A program made the position numbers and the translations under genes. A stretch of 64,000 nt of DNA, from NCBI GenBank assembly GCA_026874595.1, contig CM049308.1, positions 96,022,624 to 96,086,623 of the forward strand. Reading direction: 5' to 3'. Within the stretch, counting starts at the first letter, position 1. Every line of letters starts with the position of its first letter. The stretch comes from Sipunculus nudus (lineage: Eukaryota > Annelida > Sipuncula > Golfingiida > Sipunculidae). Shown here in pieces: positions 1 to 14,800 of this stretch. A model generated the notes under the pieces. That model was not told the origin of the DNA. It saw only the letters and a list, made by a program, of their open reading frames with translations, and did no database searches.

Positions 1-118
1 GTCAAAACGTGCCAGTCTTACGTACGGACGGAGACGCACAGATAGACAGGCAGACGGACGACGGACGCTGACTGATCACTATAGCTCATTTGACTTACAG
101 TCAGCTGAGCTAATAAAA
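1..118. mobile_element. Right end of family A interspersed repeat
   Basis: Carries caaaacgtgcca, a ggacgg-rich stretch, and the end ctatagctcatttgactt..cagctgagcta. The same end is seen near 14881, 41732 and 48530, so this is the tail of a copy that starts outside the window. Confidence 0.6.
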
Positions 119-301
119 ACTGACCATTGATTAGTACATGGTTCACCCAACAACATACTTGTTCAGCAAAATACAAGACCGTTTCCAGAACCACCATTAA
201 AACAGGTCAGAGGTCAAATTTGACCCCAGATCTTGATAGACAGGTGATACCTCGTAAATTGCTGAGCACATTAAAATAACTCCAAGGTGAAAACTCTGAC
301 T

Positions 302-1589
302 TTAGTATGTTGTTGGCGGGCTAGTGTGTGTGCGTGTGGGGGGTTAGGGGGCGCAGGAGGGGGGGGGGGCTAACCTCAGGGGCTTGCATCACACCTGAGC
401 AAGTCTCACACCTCATGGAATCACATCACACCTGAATGTGATTCATACCTCATGAAATCACACCACTCCTGAATGTGCCTCACACCTCAACAAGCCACGC
501 CTTACACACCACACCTGAATGTGCCTCACAACTCAACAAGCACACCACACCTGAATGAGCCTCATACATCATGAAACCACACCATACCTGAACAGGTCTC
601 ACTCCTAATGAAACATGATCATACCTGAATATGCCTCACACATAAACAATCCACGCCACACCTGAATGGACCTCTCACCTCCAAAAGCTTCATCACACCT
701 GAATGTGCCACACACCTAAACCAGCCACCTCACACCTTAATTTGCCTCACACCTCTAGCAATTACACTAAATCTGAACTTTCCACACACCTCTACATGCC
801 ACGACTTCACATCACACTTCAATGGGCCTCACTCCACAACAAGCCACATATTTTTCACCACACCTGGATGGGCCACAAAAATCAACAGGCCACACCACAC
901 CTGAATGGACCTCTCACCTAACCAAGCCACACCACATTGAATAGACCTCTCACCTAACCAAGCCACACCATACGTGAATGGACCTTTCATCTAACCAAGC
1001 CACACCACACCTAAATAGACCCCTCACCTCACCAAGCCACACCATACCTGAATGGACCCCTCACCTCACCAAGCCACACCATACCTGAAAAGACCTCTCA
1101 CCTCACCAAGCCACACCATACCTGAATGGACTTCTCACCTCACCAAGCCACACCATACCTGAATAGACCTCTCATCTCCACAAGTCCCATCTCACCTGAA
1201 TAGACCTCTCACCTCACCAAGCCACACCTCACCTGAATGGTCCTCACACCTCACTAAATCACAACACACATGTATGGGCCTCACACCTCACCAAGCCACA
1301 CCACACCTGAATGGTCCTCACACTTCACTAAATCACAACACACATGTATAGGCCTCACACCTCACCAAGCCACACCACACCTGAATGGTCCTCACACCTC
1401 ACTAAATCACAACACACATGTATAGGCCTCACACCTCACCAAGCCACACCACACCTGAATGGTCCTCACACCTCACTAAATCACAACACACATGTATAGG
1501 CCTCACACCTCACCAAGCCACACCACACCTATCATCTAAAGTCAATACCGCACACAAGGCAGCTGTTCTCCTCCTTTCTCTTTCCTGGT
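302..1589. repeat. First copy of 1.3-1.6-kb duplicated block with 37/74-bp minisatellite
   Basis: Starts ttagtatgttgttggcgggc and a poly-G tract, then a degenerate series of cctcacacctcaccaagcc-type units, ending gttctcctcctttctctt. The whole block is repeated from 1590. In its last third the repeat is a dimer: one 37-mer with accaagccacaccacacc and one with actaaatcacaacacaca alternate to give a 74-bp unit. Confidence 0.85.
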
Positions 1590-3212
1590 TTTAGTATGTT
1601 GTTGGCGGGCTAGTGTGTGTGCGTGTGGGGGGTTAGTGGGAGCAGGGGGGGGGGGGGGGGGGCTAACCTTAGGGGCTTGCATCACACCTGAGCAAGTCTC
1701 ACACCTCATGGAATCACATCACACCTAAATGTGATTCATACCTCATGAAATCACACCACTCCTGAATGTGCCTCACACCTCAACAAGCCACGCTTTACAC
1801 ACCACACCTGAATGTGCCTCACAACAAGTCACACCACACCTGAATGAGCCACATACATCATGAAACCACACCATACTTGAATAGGTCTCACTCCTAATGA
1901 AACATGATCATACCTGAATATGCCTCACACAAAAACAATCCACGCCACACCTGAATGGACCTCTCACCTCCCAAAGCTTCATCACACCTGAATGTGCCAC
2001 ACACCTAAACCAGCCACCTCACACCTTAATTTGCCTCACACCACTAGAAATTACACTAAATCTGAACTTTCCACACACCTCTACATGCCACACCTTCTCA
2101 TCACACTTCAATGGGCCTCACTCCACAACAAGCCACATATTTTTCACCACACCTGGATGGGCCACAAAAATCAACAGGCCACACCACACCTGAATGGACC
2201 TCTCACCTAACCAAGCCACACCACATTGAATAGACCTCTCACCTAACCAAGCCACACCATACCTGAATGGACCTTTCATCTAACCAAGCCACACCACACC
2301 TGAATAGACCCCTCACCTCACCAAGCCACACCATACCGGAATAGACCTCTCACCTCACCAAGCCACACCATACCTGAATGGACTTCTCACCCCACCAAGC
2401 CACACCATACCTTAATAGACCTCTCACCTCCACAAGTCCCATCTCACCTGAATAGACCTCTCACCTCACCAAGCCACACCTCACCTGAATGGTCCTCACA
2501 CCTCACTAAATCACAACACACATGTATGGGCCTCACACCTCACCAAGCCACACCACACCTGAATGGTCCTCACACCTCACTAAATCACAACACACATGTA
2601 TGGGCCTCACACCTCACCAAGCCACACCTCACCTGAATGGTCCTCACACCTCACTAAATCACAACACACATGTATGGGCCTCTCACCTCACCAAGCCACA
2701 CCACACCTGAATGGTCCTCACACCTCACTAAATCACAACACACATGTATGGGCCTCACACCTCACCAAGCCACACCACACCCGAATTGTCCTCACACCTC
2801 ACTAAATCACAACACACATGTATAAGCCTCAAACCTCACCAAGCCACACCACACCTGAATGGTCCTCACACCTCACTAAATCACAACACACATGTATAGG
2901 CCTCGCACCTCACCAAGCCACACCACACCTGAATGGTCCTCACACCTCACTAAATCACAACACACATTTATGGGCCTCACACCTCACCAAGCCACACCAC
3001 ACCTGAATGGTCCTCACACCTCACTAAATCACAACACACATGTATGGGCCTTGCACCTCACCAAGCCACACCACACCTGAATGGTCCTCACACCTCACTA
3101 AATCACAACACACATTTATGGGCCTCACACCTCACCAAGCCACACCACACCTATCATCTAGTTAAAGTCAATACTGCACATAAGGCAGCTGTTCTCCTCC
3201 TTTCTCTTTCCT
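1590..3212. repeat. Second copy of duplicated block with 37/74-bp minisatellite
   Basis: Near-identical to 302-1589 along its left 900 bp, then expanded: more 74-bp units lie at 2450-3150 than in the first copy. The small open frames here shift by exactly 74 bp and are by-products of the repeat, not genes. Confidence 0.85.
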
Positions 3213-3229
3213 TTTTTTTTTAATTTTTA

Positions 3230-5743
3230 ACAGAATAACAAGGTTTTATACTTACATTTATATTTTATTGGCAAAATTATACACAATACAACAGTGCCTG
3301 ACCCTGTCTAACAAGTAAAGCTGAAAATAAGATTCACGTCAGAAGTGTGGTGGTCACATGAAGTTAGTGGGGTGGTCACATGACGGACATAGGGGATGGT
3401 GTGTTGATCGGTCTACATGGCAGTGTCCTTACATAAAAAACATGAGCCAATAATAAATACCAAACTAGTCTAGAGTTACTGATGTATTCACTGCAAGATG
3501 CTCCCTGTACGCAGCGAATTAACATTAACTTCAACAAACATTCTTTAGCAATTTTTTTTTTTTGGGGGGGGAGGGGAGACAACTATGAATCAGATTAATT
3601 TACAGAAAAAAATGATCTTGGGTTATTTAAGTGTGTTTTCTGTTTTATAATTTCTTGATTAATCATTTAACGTGACACAGCACTAGCTACCAGCAGCACC
3701 ACTGTACACACGTTCAGTTTTTATCACAGTGGAGAACTCTGACAACATGCCAAAACATACATGTGTTTGTGTGTTGGTTGTGTGTACTGGTGGTGTGTGT
3801 TTCAGTGTGTGCTGGTTTGTGTGTGCTGGTTGTATGTTTGCAGGTATGGGGCCGGTTTGGACTGTACAGCAGCTTTTGAGCTTTATTCAGAATGAGATCA
3901 GGATTTTCATGATTAATATAGACATATCAGTATCCAAAGCTCATCTGTTCAGTGATTAAACCAATAGCAAAGGTATCTACAATCAAACAATTAAGTACAT
4001 CTGATAATTGATGGATAATGTAAGTTTGATCGCTTGTGGCTGTTTACACAGTTTTTCAACACAGAAAATGCTAGTCCATTTACACCAAGCTGTTTAGTAC
4101 AACTCAGAAAACAAACACCTAAACCTAGATAACCAAATGATATTTGTTAAAAACAAGAGATGACAATGTGTAATATGGTACTGCATTAAGTACAGGAATG
4201 GTGTACCTCTCACACCTGCTGCCTCCACACAGCCGAGTCTGTATCTACAGCCATAATCCAGACACAACCAACAGTGGATCAGGGGTCTGGATCCTGGAGT
4301 CTGGATCCTGAGAGGGTCTGGAAACTGATCCACATCTGCAACCCTCGCTCCTGGATATGTTATGTACAGAGTAACTGTTATCCCAGGATTCTCTTAATTC
4401 AACATGGAAATTTATAAGGTTTACCCGCTCGGTGAAGGGTAGGTGACTGCAAGGACACAGGAAATACACAGCAACACAGGCTCATCTGTTATTCTGGTTA
4501 CTCTGTATTAAACATTAGTGTCTGGAACATAAAAGCTTCTTGGTGCTCACCATAGCGTTTATGAAATGTTGTACCACTAACATTAAAGAGTGGACAGCTG
4601 GGGAAGAAAGAACAATGATGGTCAATGATTTCTGTATGCTTACACAGTTTTGTGTGGACATGTAATGGTGGGTACAATTAAGTGGTAAATTTGCTGAATA
4701 TAGTATGGAGTTATCTGTGATTTTAATGGTCTGTTCTTGTCAGGCACAGTGAAAAGAAAAATGGTGCTGGTCATACAACCTCCTGAAAATAACTGTACAC
4801 TGTCATATATAAATTACTACAGCAGAGAGGTCACCTGATACTAAAGGTCTGTGCCACTGCTACTGACAGCAATGGATCAGAAATCCATGACTTGTGATCT
4901 TGCAATTAAAGAAATGTCATAAACCTGAAGTTATTGACAGCCATGAATGTGCTGACATGTCGGTGGTTGACCCATCAATGTATTGACCTGTGACTGTATT
5001 GACCTGTGACAGTTTTGACCTGTGACTGTACTGACCTGTAACTGTATTGACCTGTGACTGTACTGACCTGTGACAGTATTGACCTGTGAGTACACTGATT
5101 TGCATTAATGAGGTGGGCACATAGCAATTTGATATGACTCAGTTTTACATGATAAAAGTTTGCAACATAATTTTCCTTTGTTATCTTTTGTCTCAACATT
5201 GTCAGATCCTAAGTCACAATCAAAGAAATCAGACAGTATCTCCATAAAAGTGAACAAAATGTATTTTTTACATACTGGAATCTATCAAGCATGTGCATAT
5301 ACACTTATCCTTGTTACCTTGGTTTAATTAATCTGCATCACAAGAGACAATGATGCACTGAGTAATACTTGATTAAATACAAAAAGTTGGAGCTTAATGA
5401 TAAGACAGACATTGTGTGATAAACCTGTTGGTAACAGAAGTCACAGCTGTACTCAAAACTCACGGTGCCACATAATGTATGGTGTTGTATATTTTTTAGT
5501 TGTTATATTGCAATGTGTGAAAACTTTCATACTTAAACTGAACACCCTCATTCTTCATTCTCAGCACTATGTGTTAATTGTTCATATCCCCCAGCTCGTT
5601 TAGCTGGGTATGTGTCTATGAGGTCATCAGGATGACCATGATCAGTTACATCATCTCATCATGTTGGGGAACAATAAGTAAGAAGTTACTTTTGATGAAT
5701 TATATAAAGCAGCATGATGGTAACCATGGCAACAGAATGCTGC
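3230..5743 (-). other. Probable EHBP1 3' UTR and downstream flank
   Basis: Unique, non-array sequence directly downstream of the stop. AATAAA signals on the minus strand occur at 3882-3887 and 3264-3269; neither has an obvious GU-rich element beyond it, so the end of the transcript is not settled. The stretch includes a small 16-bp repeat at 4984-5095. The open frames here are short and unsupported. Confidence 0.4.
4984..5095. repeat. 16-bp tandem repeat, 7 copies
   Basis: Seven copies of gacctgtgactgtatt and close variants. It lies about 650 bp downstream of the EHBP1 stop, so it may be part of the 3' UTR. Confidence 0.85.
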
Positions 5744-5837
5744 TCACTGGATGCTGCACTGCTTATCTTCCTTGATGAAGGAACCCTCACTTATCTTCTT
5801 GTTCATCTCCTGCTCAATCTCCTCATCCTGCTCAATC
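5744..5837 (-). CDS. EHBP1: EHBP1 exon J, last coding exon with CaaX box
   Basis: 94 nt: 1 nt plus 30 codons and TGA. Acceptor TTAAATTTTAG. It encodes [18 protein letters not shown] then [12 protein letters not shown], ending at TGA (5744-5746). CSIQ fits the C-a-a-X prenylation box; X = Gln favours farnesylation by the known specificity of prenyltransferases. EHBP1 family proteins are known to end in such a box. The acceptor and first 21 nt of the exon are repeated five more times upstream at a 53-bp period. Confidence 0.9.
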
Positions 5838-8800
5838 CTAAAATTTAATGATAAAAAAGTTGAATAAATATCTCCTCATCCTGCTCGATCCTAAAATTTA
5901 ATGATAAAAAAGTTGAATAAATATCTCCTCATCCTGCTCAATCCTAAAATTTAATGATAAAAAAGTTGAATAAATATCTCCTCATCCTGCTCGATCCTAA
6001 AATTTAATGATAAAAAAGTTGAATAAATATCTCCTCATCCTGCTCGATCCTAAAATTTAATGATAAAAAAGTTGAATAAATATCTCCTCATCCTGCTCAA
6101 TCCTAAAATGGAACAATCACTAAAATTATGTTTATATCTTGTCTTTCTTATGAACTGTAAAATTCAACAATAACAACACTAAAAAGAATTCCTAATTCTG
6201 CTCAAATCTAAAATTCATCAATCACTAAAATTCTGTAAATACCTCATAATACTTTTCAGACATAAAACTAAACAATAACTTAAGTCAAGTGCATTAATAC
6301 CTGCTCTTCCTTGGCAATCCTAAAGCCTCCTCATACTCAATCTTAAAACTGAACCAGCATCTAAGCTAAGTAGATAAAACTGAACAATCAAATATTTCAT
6401 CCTAGCTCAGTCCTAAAACTGAGCAATATCCAGGATTAATTGAACATTTTGTCTACTCAATCCTGAACTTAAAATCTCTACAGTCAGGCAAAGACCAGTC
6501 TCTCAAAATATTAATATGATATCAGGGCATTCTTTGCTAACTGCTTGTTCAGGCAGCTGTTAAGCTCAAATGGGCAGAAGTAGAACAGCTGTACAGCTCT
6601 ATTGGAAGCACATCTGTAAAGCTGTAATGTACAGCAGGTAGCCCAGCTGTAGAGCTCTAATGGACAGGAGGTAGCACAGCTGTAGATCTCTAATGGACAA
6701 CAGGTAGCACAGCTGTAGACCTGTAATGTACAGCAGGTAGCACAGCTGTAGATCTGTAATATACAGCTGGTAGCACAGCTGTAGAGCTCTAATGGACAGT
6801 GGGTAGCAAGGCTGTAGAGCTCTAATGGACAGCAAGTAACACAGCTGTAGAGCTCTAATGGACATGAGAGAGCACAGCTGTAGAGCTCTAATGGACAACA
6901 GGTTGCACAGCTGTAGAGCTCTTATGTACAGCAATTAGGACAGCTGTAGAGCTCTAGTTGACAGCAGGTAACACAGCTGCAGTGCTCTAATGAACAGCAG
7001 GCAACACAGCTGTAGAACTCTAATGGACACCAGCTAGCATGGCTGTAGAGCTCTAATGGACAGCAGGTAGGACAGCTGTAGAGCTCTAATGTACAGCAGA
7101 TAGGACAGCTGTAGAGCTCTAATGAACAGCAGGTAGCCCAGCTGTAGAGCTCTAATGGGCAGCAGGTAGCACAGCTGTAGAGCTCTAATGTACAGCAGGT
7201 GGCACGACTGTAGAGCTCTAATGGACAGCAGGTAACACAGCTTTAGAGGTTTAATGTACAGCAGATAGCACAGCTTTAATGGTAGGTAGCACAGCTGTTA
7301 GCTGTAATGGATAGCATTTACCATCATCACAGAGCTCATGTCCAAAGGGGGTAATGGAAGGCAGGTATGACTTCAACTGAACATTTACAGCTTTAAACTG
7401 AAAAATGAAGACCACAAATTAACCACAATACAATGAAGCAGCCAAAGGTGAGACAAGTAATTCCAGAGGTCGCACTTCCGTAATTCTGAAAACCATGTGG
7501 GTAGACTTTGTAAGTGTCATGTAGAATGTGGTCTCTATACTGATACACCCAGTCAAAGCTATAAAATACATAAATGCTATATAAAAACTGGTAGTTTTAT
7601 TCAAGGTGAAAATTTTATTTTCAAATGAAAACAAAATAGTTATATAATGACTGGCACTAAATGAGTATTGACTTAAGAGTTTTGTTGTCAGTGTTGTAGT
7701 GGTCATCATTTAAGTCAAAGATTCCACACATATTTTACATCTGTATATACCATGAATACCATATTGAAAATTAAAACCAGGCATATCCTTGACTTGGGTA
7801 AAACATTCAAATTTAACAGTCGACCTGAATAGACTACAGAAGAAGCAGCCAGACAGGTCAGGCGGGGATCTGTCAATATTTACTGAGGTGAGGCGGGGAT
7901 GCTACCTGTGGAGTTATTAGTGTACCCAGCCCACCCCAACGGTGTCACCCCACCTCATTACATGTCACGAGCACACACATCACACACACATATAAACTAC
8001 TTCTGTGCTTCTTTAAAACATTCAGTCCTTACTCTCATGCTTAATGACCAGACAAATCACTTAATACCACACACACTCACGTTTACATTGCGACAGGGCA
8101 GGCATCAACTAATTAAAGAAGTCAAAATTGAGCAGAAGCCATGCCCAGGTAATCCTAAATTGCTCCCAACACACACTTTACAGGTAGGGATTGTGACTTA
8201 ATTTTCTCATTAGGAAATGTTTTACTTACTGAAAAGTGATGACAAAAACGTTGGGCCATGAAAGGATTCAGTTAATTGATGACCCATTAAAAGTCCACCT
8301 CTGAAGTTGCTTTCACTGTTTAACAAACTGCCATGCCTACCATCAGATATAAAATGAACTATAATTTGTGTGACACACCACAATGTTTATATTGACAACT
8401 CTGTCTGGAAATATATTTATTTCTGAACTCAAAGAGATCTTCCCTTTATGTAGAGTGATCAACAGGGAACTGGTGCCACAGATCTAAAGCAAATTTTGTC
8501 AAGATACAAAAAAAAAATAAAATGCATTTTAAAGGAATTGATTTTGATACATTTAGAAATGTGAAAAAGATTATTTATTGTGTAAATATTTATACAATAT
8601 TTATGCTTCAGGACTGTGAGCAAAATGAGCCGCTGAAAAGAAGCCTGAAAATACCCCTAAAAATCAAGTAAATTATGCTGAGATGAAATGAAAACTGATA
8701 ACTGCAAGGATCAACTACCATTCCTACAAGTCTGAATTCACCTGGCCCTGGGTATGCAGGGTGGGGAGGTGAGGGGGGGGGGGGGGGGGAGTTGGGTGGC

Positions 8801-11800
8801 CAAGATCTGAGTGGGAGACTGGCCAGATTTGGAAAGGGGGGGGGGGGGGTGTCCCTGGTATGAGAAAAAGACCCAGGAGGGGTCTATGAGGGGGTAGATG
8901 TGCGTGGGTCTTTCTGGGGACAATGGCAGATAGTTTTGGCAGGAGGGAACTGTCTGTCTGTTAATCCTTGCCCAGCAGGGAGACAGCTGTCTTGTGCCAA
9001 CACGCGCCATCAATCCCCCTTCTCCTGTATCTTACTTTACTCTGTGTTTACCCAGGATTTAATTCTGTAAAGCTGCAGCCAAAGACTTCACTGTGGTACC
9101 TCATAGGGAACACAAAACACTGCAGGTTCACATGACCTTGTTCCACTTAACACAACCAAACACATTACCTGAAAGGAATAATATCACAACTGTTATAAGA
9201 TGTGAAAAGTGAGTGACCATAATATGAATTGGCTGCTGACCATCAATTACACTATATATGTTTATTTATGGCTTCTAATGATTCTGTTATACTATCATCA
9301 TATGGAAAATGATGGTAAGGAAACAAAATTTTTTTTCATGGAAAGTTAAACCTCAAATTGATACAACAGAAATGTAATTAATGTTTGTGAAGAATGTTTG
9401 ACAATAGTATACTAAAACATTTGCATTTAATAATTTCAAATCTAAAACATGAACTTTAACCAATCTTTAATTATTAACAGAAAATAAAATAGAATTATCA
9501 TTATGTGATATCATTCAAAGATCCTTTTAAATGTTTTAAATGTTAGGACCCAAGATATTCTATGGACTGGACTAAAACGTGGATGAACTATATATTATGG
9601 TCTGTGGTGTTTTTTCTCAACTGATATTGTTCACATGCATGACACATGTTAGAGAGGATCAGAGATTTAGAGACAAGGGGACTGCCATGGTCACATAAAC
9701 CATCTTACTCAATGGCTTCAATGGTTTGGGCGATCAAATGTTTCACGTCTCAAGATGAACTGGTGACATGCATGCGGCCAGGATTGAATGATTAACTCCC
9801 TTAAACCTCCCCCACCAAACCACTTTGTTGCTCAAGAAATCCTGAACACTGACAGTGTTTAACTTGTTTATCCTTGGCCATGTGTTTTGGTAAAAACCAG
9901 TATCATCTATTGCTGTAAAAGATATACATTTACCAATCCTCTGCAATAGTGTAAAACCTGAATGGGCCTGAAGGACTTTAACTTTAGGCTTAGCCTTACT
10001 TAAGGAGGACCCAAGCACAATTAAGCAAGCCCCTGGCATAAGAAACATAATTTGCCACTTGTGCCTGTGAAATACCAACAATGCTCCACGCCTGTATGAT
10101 AATATCAATTTAATAGCTTGTTGAAATAGTGCCTCAATATGGCACAAGCCCGACCTGGGTTTATCCCGCACTATTGATCTAACTGATCATTCGCAAATCT
10201 CCTTCAAGCATGAACAAGGACCGCCATGGGCTATTCCACAACACAAGCCACCTGACAAAAAATATATGATGAGCCCCTATTTCCTTTCATGGTAAAAACA
10301 GCAAGAATAACTAAGTGTTTGTAGGGCCTGGTAAGAGCCCTCGACCAGGCCAGGATAAGCTCCGCCACACTTACCATCTGCGGGTCAAGGAGGATTTAGA
10401 CATGAACAAGATATCCCAAACTCAAGTATTTGTTTTCACTTTTGCCATTTTGCCTAAATTTAATCTTTGAATTTGGTGGCTTTTCAGTCGACAGATGTCA
10501 GCCGCCCAGTCTTTTATGCACAGCCACTCTTTGATCTACGACACCTCCCACTCTCCCTGCAGCGTGACATACGGTTTGGCTTTCAGGCACTCTCTCTCAG
10601 TGCTGGTATTTCACTACATTATCCTGGATAAACCTCTGTGAAAATATCATTTGAGCTGCTTAAATATTCTACATTGTGATCAGGGATGGATAAACGTGTG
10701 GGATACTTGTATGAACTGCCCTGATGGGATCATCCACACTAAACTTGATGTAATCTCAAACAAGCTCCGCTCACCTCTATACCATGTGTTTGTGGACAAG
10801 AAAGCAGTCAACAACGATTTCCTGTCAAACATAGTCACAATTCTGGACATGTGTCATGACAAGTTACAAAATAAAGATAGCTTGCACAAAATCCAAGTTT
10901 ACTATTGACTCGACATCTGCCACGTGCCATGGTGCATATTTCACCAGTAGCAAGAACCAGCAGCCAGTAAGGACTGTTTATAAGTACTGCTGTCATAAAT
11001 ATTGTATTGTTGTGTGAATACTGATTTCCTATAGACACCTGTGTGTCTGCCATACACCTGTAAGACAATATTACCATATCATTCTTCAACATGTTTTCAC
11101 ACCAATTACAGGCCAGTAAATCACAAACACTTCCAAGCTTTGTCCTCAAAGGATATTGATGTAACTTGCCCCGTAACTTGTCCCCCTACAGGCAAAAGCA
11201 TTTCTGTGACATCTCTTTCTGCTCCAAGTTTCTTGGTAAGTACTTAAAATGATTGCAGAAACAATTTATTGACTTGTATCAAGTGGAGGACAAACAGGGG
11301 GCTAACTGTCTGGCGCAATGAAGTAGAAACCCTGACACCTCTCGGCACGCAAAGAATATTGCCTGTAAAAGCAGGGGCATTGATTCCGGTGCCATGTGCC
11401 ATTGCTTGAGAAACAGAATAAATACTCAATGAAACACAGACAACGATTTGTGTAACCGTGCTGTGTGATCAGCTGGGGCGTCTGCCAGGGGTCTTAAGAT
11501 TCCGCCGAGGGGGACAGTCACAGCAGCATCTGAGTCAGGTCGTTACGACCCTAGCCCTCTTCAGCATCCCAACGTACACATTCACATCTGTCAGTCCTAC
11601 TTAAATCCAGCACTGCCATTGTCTCCAGCACCTGAACAGGAAAAATCCAGGCCAAAACCAGCACTGAAACAGCAGCTCAGCCACTGAAAGGCCCTTAGTC
11701 AGACACTATAGAGACACCTCTCTCATCATACCCAGCTTCACAAACTCACCAAGGTATCTCATCCCCCCCCCCCCCCCCACAACACAAAGATACCTACACT

Positions 11801-14800
11801 CACACAGGTATCTCTCCTCGACATAACACAAAGATACTTATAACTCACACAGGCATCTCATCCCCCCCCCCCACAACACAAAGATACCTACACTCACACA
11901 GGTATCTCATCCCCCCCCCCCCCCCCCACAACACAAAGATACCTACACTCACACAGGTATCTCTCCTCAACATAACATAAAGATACCTCAACTCACCCAG
12001 GAATCTCACCTCACATCAAGTTGCATCAACTCACCCAGGTATCTCACCTCACATCAAGTTGCATCAACTCACCAAGGTATCTCACCTCACATCAAGTTGC
12101 ATCAACTAACCCAGGTATCTCACCTCACATCAAGTTGCATCAACTCACCCAGGTATCTCACCTCACATCAAGTTGCATCAACTCACCCAGGTATCTCACC
12201 TCACATCAAGTTGCATCAACTCACCCAGGTATCTCACCTCTCATCAAGTTACATCAACTCATTCAGGTATCTCACCTCATCCAACACCACTAAGACAGCT
12301 CAACTCATCCATGAATCTCACCTCACACCAAGATAGCTTATTTCACCCAGTTATCTCATCTCCCCACATCACCAAGATACCTAAACTCACTCATGTAACT
12401 CACCTCATCTGACACCATCAAGATACCTAAACTCAATTTGGTATCTCACCTCATTCAGCTATCAACAAACAGCTCTTACACCTCAGTAAGGTGTCTTACC
12501 TTACAAAGGTATCTCACCTGCAGGTATCTTACCTCACACAGCTGTTTCATCTCACTCATGTCTCACTTCACTCAACTATCTCACCTAACTCATATATACA
12601 ATCTCACACCACTATCTCATCTCATTCTGCTCTTTCTGTTATCTCATCTCATTTAAATAACCTCTCTCAGGTATCTCACCTCACCAGGTATCTCATCTCA
12701 CTCAACTATCTAATAATAATAATAAAATGATAATAATAATAAGAAGAAGAATAATTCAAAGTGCCCTATTAATATTCTAAAACATGCTCTGAGGCATTGT
12801 ACAATACAATAAATGTACCAACTGATAAAACTAGATGAATACCGACAGGTCAGGAAGGGCCCCGCTGAAGGCTTATAGACTTCTAGTGTTGGCCAAGTGA
12901 TGCTTGGAAAAATATAATAAAAAACCTGATTACATGCTGAGACAGAGGAAACTGACCCAAAAATGTATTTAAACACTGAAGCAAGATGGCAAGAAAAGTT
13001 TGGCTTAAAAGGCATTCATACATTTTAAGAAATAGAAGTCCTGAGACCTTGACCTCTGACCTCACAACCCAATAAAACAAGGGACCCATGGGTCAAGGCG
13101 CTCAGCTGGGGGTCAAGGCGCTCAGCTGAAGTTTGAAAAATTTTTGCAAATGCAAAATATGCAAAATATTCTATTGTAATGTTTTTCATTTATATAAGCA
13201 TATGAAAAGCTAAGAGGAAAGGGGCCCTCCTACTTGGTTATAGTAAAGTTCTAAATATATGATTGCAAACTAATACTCTGACAAGACTGTCATGAAGAAA
13301 AAACGGGAACAGTTTTGAGATACTGTGATGCATGTGAAAAATTTACAGCTGGACAGGCAAGTTGACAAATGGACTAATACCTTTATTTCACTTTCAAGAG
13401 AATAATGCATTTAAGTTCATATATAAGCCTATTTTTTTAGCATAGCCACTTTTTCCATTAACAGTTTTTATCTGATTCATTTTTTTATTTACAAGTTTTA
13501 TAAATTTGTAATAAATAAAAATGAAAATATAAGTTAAAATATTAGAATTCTAAGTTGCAATCATTATATATCCAGAGTGTAGCTCATATTGAGTCATATT
13601 ATGCATACACATATATTTTATTATTTTTAAATCACAAATGTTTAAACTGAATTTAAAAGAAAATAATGCCACAACATGGCATCTACAAGATTATTCCTTG
13701 AATCACAACTAAAAAGTTTTGCACATTGGAGTTTTCAGTACATGCTTAATTTTATTCACTGAATTGAAATAAAAGATTCAGTAAATTTGATAAGATAAAA
13801 ACATCTTTTCCAATAAAGTATACACACTGTTGGTTGAATGAGGGACAAACAATATCATTGTGCTAATTACTATCCCAGCTATAATTTATTACTGGAATTA
13901 ATTGTCAATTTCACACCTGGTGAAGTTTTTACTTTTCTAAAGTAAGGAATTACTTATTTGATGAACATCCACACTTTCATACCAATACACCACTTTGTGG
14001 ACACAATTCAATGTGCTCTTTAATCATTGTAACCCTGGTGGTACAATACAAAATCTAAAATGTAGCATAGCCAAGAATAAAATAAAATACAGAAAATTAT
14101 AACATTCATCTAGTTGATGCACCATCTTGGGGGGGAGGGGGTGCAGGGCAGAGGGGAAGCTTGCTAGTAGTGGCCAAGCTGAGCCAAGGCAAGCTGCCTG
14201 GGGTCAGTTACATAATGCTAGTGAAGGCTGTACTACCAGGTGGGCTAGATGTATATATGTTATGAAAATTAAATCAACAGTGCTTACAGGGAAAAAACGT
14301 GCCATTGCCAAAGTTGGACAAAATCTAATGTATTGATTTTTTATTTATGCTAATAACTTGACAAATTTGCAAAATTCAGATCTAATTTTGGGTAAACAAT
14401 TGAATCTTGATTAAATAAAGTTATATTCCTGAAAAAAAGTCTCCAGCTTCAGCAATTCTCATGTTAGGTGAGTAAATATATTTCCTGATTTTTTTTAAAT
14501 TGCATTATATTTGGGCCCATAACTTCTAAATAATACCCAATATTGACCTAATTTTTGGTATGCTCATAGAAAATGTATGGAAGAAAATGAATAATAAATA
14601 TGATCAAAAACAGATCAGTGGTTTTGATTTTTGGCAGCCTTGAAGTGTAACAATGGCTTTTTAATGGAAAACGGAGGTTTTTCCTTAATGTCTCGAAGGA
14701 ACAAAGTCCTAATGACAAAATTTTCGGTATGGTAGGAGATTTTGGGGACATCTAATGGTATGCAAAGTTTTGGATTCGTAGGTCCAATGGTTTTAAAATG

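Noticed and set aside
1-3212. A second gene at the left edge
   Set aside because: The open frames are offset by 74 bp and translate the minisatellite; nothing else there looks coding.
9743-10171. 142-codon minus-strand frame in the large intron
   Set aside because: No family resemblance, no splice sites in phase with exons I and J, and a composition that fits non-coding DNA. Kept only as part of a possible regulatory island.
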